Positions 14,423 through 15,947 of a stretch of 15,947 bases of DNA are shown piece after piece. The DNA comes from Brevundimonas sp. Lineage in GTDB: Bacteria; Pseudomonadota; Alphaproteobacteria; Caulobacterales; Caulobacteraceae. A program made the position numbers and the translations under genes. The notes below the pieces were generated by a model. That model saw only the letters and a list, made by a program, of their open reading frames with translations, ran no database searches and was not told the origin of the DNA. Position 1 is the stretch's first letter; every line of letters starts with the position of its first letter. The stretch covers positions 1 through 15,947 of the forward strand of contig JANJTI010000374.1 in the NCBI GenBank assembly GCA_024711185.1, read 5' to 3'.

Positions 14423-15470
14423 GCCCGGCCAGCCGCTGCGCGACGGCCGCCGCGGCGGCGTCGAGGGCGGCCGGGGACAGGTCGGGCAGGTCGAGCCGCC
14501 TGAGCACCGGCCGCTCGCGCGAGGCCGCGCTGCGGCGGTAGGCGGGATCGTAGTGGGCCTCGATCAGGGCGGCGGCGAGGGCGGCGATCTCGCCGCGCGC
14601 GGCCATGGCGCGCCAGCCGGCGATCTCCGCCTTCGCGTGATGACGCGGCAGGCGGGTCAGGGCCGTGTCGAGGGCGGCGGGATCTCCGGCGATGTCGCCG
14701 TAGTCGGCGACGATGCGGGCGACGCGGGCCTGCGGCGGAGCGGACAGCTCGACCGCGGGGGCGGCGGTCATCGCCGCCCACAGCGCCGGCGGCAGGACGC
14801 GTTCGCCGATGCGGCTGCTCTCGGCCTCGACCACCACGGGCCGGGCGGGGTCGAGGCGGGACAGGGCGTCGTGCAGCGCGGTCTCGAAGGCCTTCTGCGA
14901 CGGCTGGCCGCCGGGCCTGGCGCCGAACAGGGAGCCACGGTGGGCGGCCAGGGCCTCGAGATCCAGGGTCTGCACGCCGCGGGCGGCCAGCGCCGCCAGG
15001 AGGGCCGTCTTGCCGCAGCCGGTGGGCCCGTCGAGCGCGATGAGACGATGCGGCAGGGGAGAGTCATAGAGGGCCGCGACGACCTGGCGTCGCCAGGTCT
15101 GGTAGCCGCCGTCCAGCACGGTCACCGGCCAGCCGACCTGGTCCATGACGGCGACCATGGCGCCCGAGCGCTGGCCGCCGCGCCAGCAGTAGACCAGCGG
15201 CCGGAAGCCGCCGCCGACGTCGGCGAGCCGGCCTTCGAGGTGGGCGGCGATATTGCAGGCCACGAGCGCGGCGCCGCGGCGGCGGGCCTCGAACTTGGAG
15301 CCCTGCACATATTCGGTCCCGACGGCGGCGCGCTGGACGTCGTCGAGGACGGGGAGGTTGATCGCGCCGGGGAGGTGGTCCTCGGCGAACTCCGACGGGC
15401 TGCGCACGTCGATCAGCGCGTCGAAGCCGTCGCGCGCCGCGGGCGACAGGTCCGTGGCGCGGCGGATCAT
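14409..15470 (-). CDS. mnmH: tRNA 2-selenouridine synthase MnmH (SelU)
   Basis: A 353-residue enzyme that replaces sulfur with selenium in 5-substituted 2-thiouridine at the wobble position of tRNAs for Lys, Glu and Gln, using selenophosphate and passing through a geranylated intermediate. An N-terminal rhodanese domain holds DVRSPSEFAEDHLPGAINLP (21-40) and the active-site loop YCWRGGQRSG, with Cys95 corresponding to Cys97 of E. coli YbbB. A P-loop GPTGCGKT (148-155) opens the C-terminal domain. The start is the ATG at 15468-15470, which overlaps the selD stop by four bases (ATGA), a strong sign of coupling; upstream in-frame sequence lies inside selD. The length fits the family (364 in E. 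coli). The end overlaps the M50-like gene by 14 bases. Identity is confident. Confidence 0.95.
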   Translation of the reverse strand: MIRRATDLSPAARDGFDALIDVRSPSEFAEDHLPGAINLPVLDDVQRAAVGTEYVQGSKFEARRRGAALVACNIAAHLEGRLADVGGGFRPLVYCWRGGQRSGAMVAVMDQVGWPVTVLDGGYQTWRRQVVAALYDSPLPHRLIALDGPTGCGKTALLAALAARGVQTLDLEALAAHRGSLFGARPGGQPSQKAFETALHDALSRLDPARPVVVEAESSRIGERVLPPALWAAMTAAPAVELSAPPQARVARIVADYGDIAGDPAALDTALTRLPRHHAKAEIAGWRAMAARGEIAALAAALIEAHYDPAYRRSAASRERPVLRRLDLPDLSPAALDAAAAAVAQRLAGLTGR

Positions 15471-15947
15471 GCGACGACGCTCACCCGGGGCGGGCCCTCG
15501 ACCACGCGGCCGACGACGGCGAAGCCGGTCCCGTCGAGGCGGGCCAGGGCGGCGAGGCTGTCCAGCTCCGCCTCCGCCACGGCGATGAGCAGACCGCCGG
15601 AGGTCTGGGAGTCGGTCAGCAGGTCGCGCCGCCACGGCTCGAGCCCGTCCGGCAGGTCGACGTCCGCCGCGTAGCTGGCCCAGTTGCGGGTCGAGGCCCC
15701 GGTGCGGACGCCGGCCTCGAGCAGGTCGCGGACCCCCGGCAGGGTCGGCGGGGCGGCGCCGATCTCGACCGTGGCCCCGGCGCCCCGGGCCATCTCCAGC
15801 GCATGGCCGAGCAGGCCGAAGCCGGTGACGTCGGTGAGGGCGTGGACGCCGGGGCGGCCGGCCAGCTTCGCGCCGAAGCTGTTCAGCCGGGTGGTCGTCT
15901 CCCTGAGGGCCCGGTAGCCGTCCTTGTCGAGCCGGTCCTGGCGGAAG
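15467..15947 (-). CDS. selD: Selenide, water dikinase SelD (C-terminal part, cut by window edge)
   Basis: The last 160 codons or so of SelD; the start lies beyond the right edge. SelD makes selenophosphate from selenide and ATP, the selenium donor for MnmH and for selenocysteine. Visible signatures are ALTDVTGFGLLGHALEMA near the window edge, RTGASTRNW in the middle, and LLTDSQTSGGLLIAV, the conserved nucleotide-site stretch (usually LTDPQTSGGLL). The protein ends RVSVVA. The four-base overlap with mnmH makes a selD-mnmH operon. No selA, selB or tRNA-Sec gene is in the window, so the visible context supports selenouridine use; selenocysteine cannot be judged from here. The nucleophilic Cys/Sec near the N terminus is outside the window. 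Confidence 0.95.
   Translation of the reverse strand, partial: FRQDRLDKDGYRALRETTTRLNSFGAKLAGRPGVHALTDVTGFGLLGHALEMARGAGATVEIGAAPPTLPGVRDLLEAGVRTGASTRNWASYAADVDLPDGLEPWRRDLLTDSQTSGGLLIAVAEAELDSLAALARLDGTGFAVVGRVVEGPPRVSVVA

Noticed and set aside
15471..15635. Upstream in-frame extension of mnmH
   Set aside because: The extra 55 residues are Arg/Gly-rich, lie inside selD in another frame, and are absent from the family. The ATG at 15470 is the natural start.

Overview
The window is very GC-rich, densely coded DNA of an alphaproteobacterium. A large TonB-dependent receptor ending in Phe, the house style of the CarA/CarB proteins, weak Shine-Dalgarno sequences and a Caulobacter-like promoter in front of carB all point to Caulobacteraceae, possibly Brevundimonas. 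The family and genus assignment is an inference from sequence style and was not searched.

Left block, minus strand (1-3376): four genes run leftward with short gaps or overlaps. They are an unrecognised 285-residue protein with a possible degenerate EAL-type barrel, a Rieske non-heme iron oxygenase, an AdiC/PotE-type amino acid/polyamine transporter overlapping it by ATGA, and the 5' end of carA, which is cut by the window edge. The oxygenase and transporter look like a translationally coupled pair for uptake and oxidation of a nitrogenous small molecule.

Middle block (3538-8156): a HAD-type phosphatase on plus converges, with a 10-base tail-to-tail overlap, on a PAPS-type sulfotransferase on minus. 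Next comes a 1004-residue TonB-dependent receptor on minus, followed by a strong hairpin.

A 333-bp divergent intergenic region (8157-8489) separates the receptor from carB. CarB (8490-11789, plus) is a complete large subunit of carbamoyl-phosphate synthetase with both ATP-grasp halves and an apparently intact UMP-sensing pocket. carA and carB are therefore about 8.4 kb apart and on opposite strands, with six unrelated genes between them. Both are still needed for arginine and pyrimidine synthesis.

Right block (11790-15947): after carB is a 249-bp spacer with tandem near-palindromic GCGACATCGC-type elements in helical phase. It is followed by a small helix-turn-helix protein, a divergent dicarboxylate/amino acid:cation symporter (minus), a small integral-membrane M50-like HExxH protease (plus), and a selD-mnmH operon (minus; selD is cut by the window edge). 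That operon makes selenophosphate and uses it to form 2-selenouridine in tRNA.

No rRNA, tRNA, CRISPR array, insertion sequence or phage gene was recognised. I see no clear-cut new system. The most worthwhile leads are the Rieske/AdiC-like pair, the phased palindrome array before the HTH gene, the symporter that has lost its NMDGT motif, and the minimal M50-like protein.
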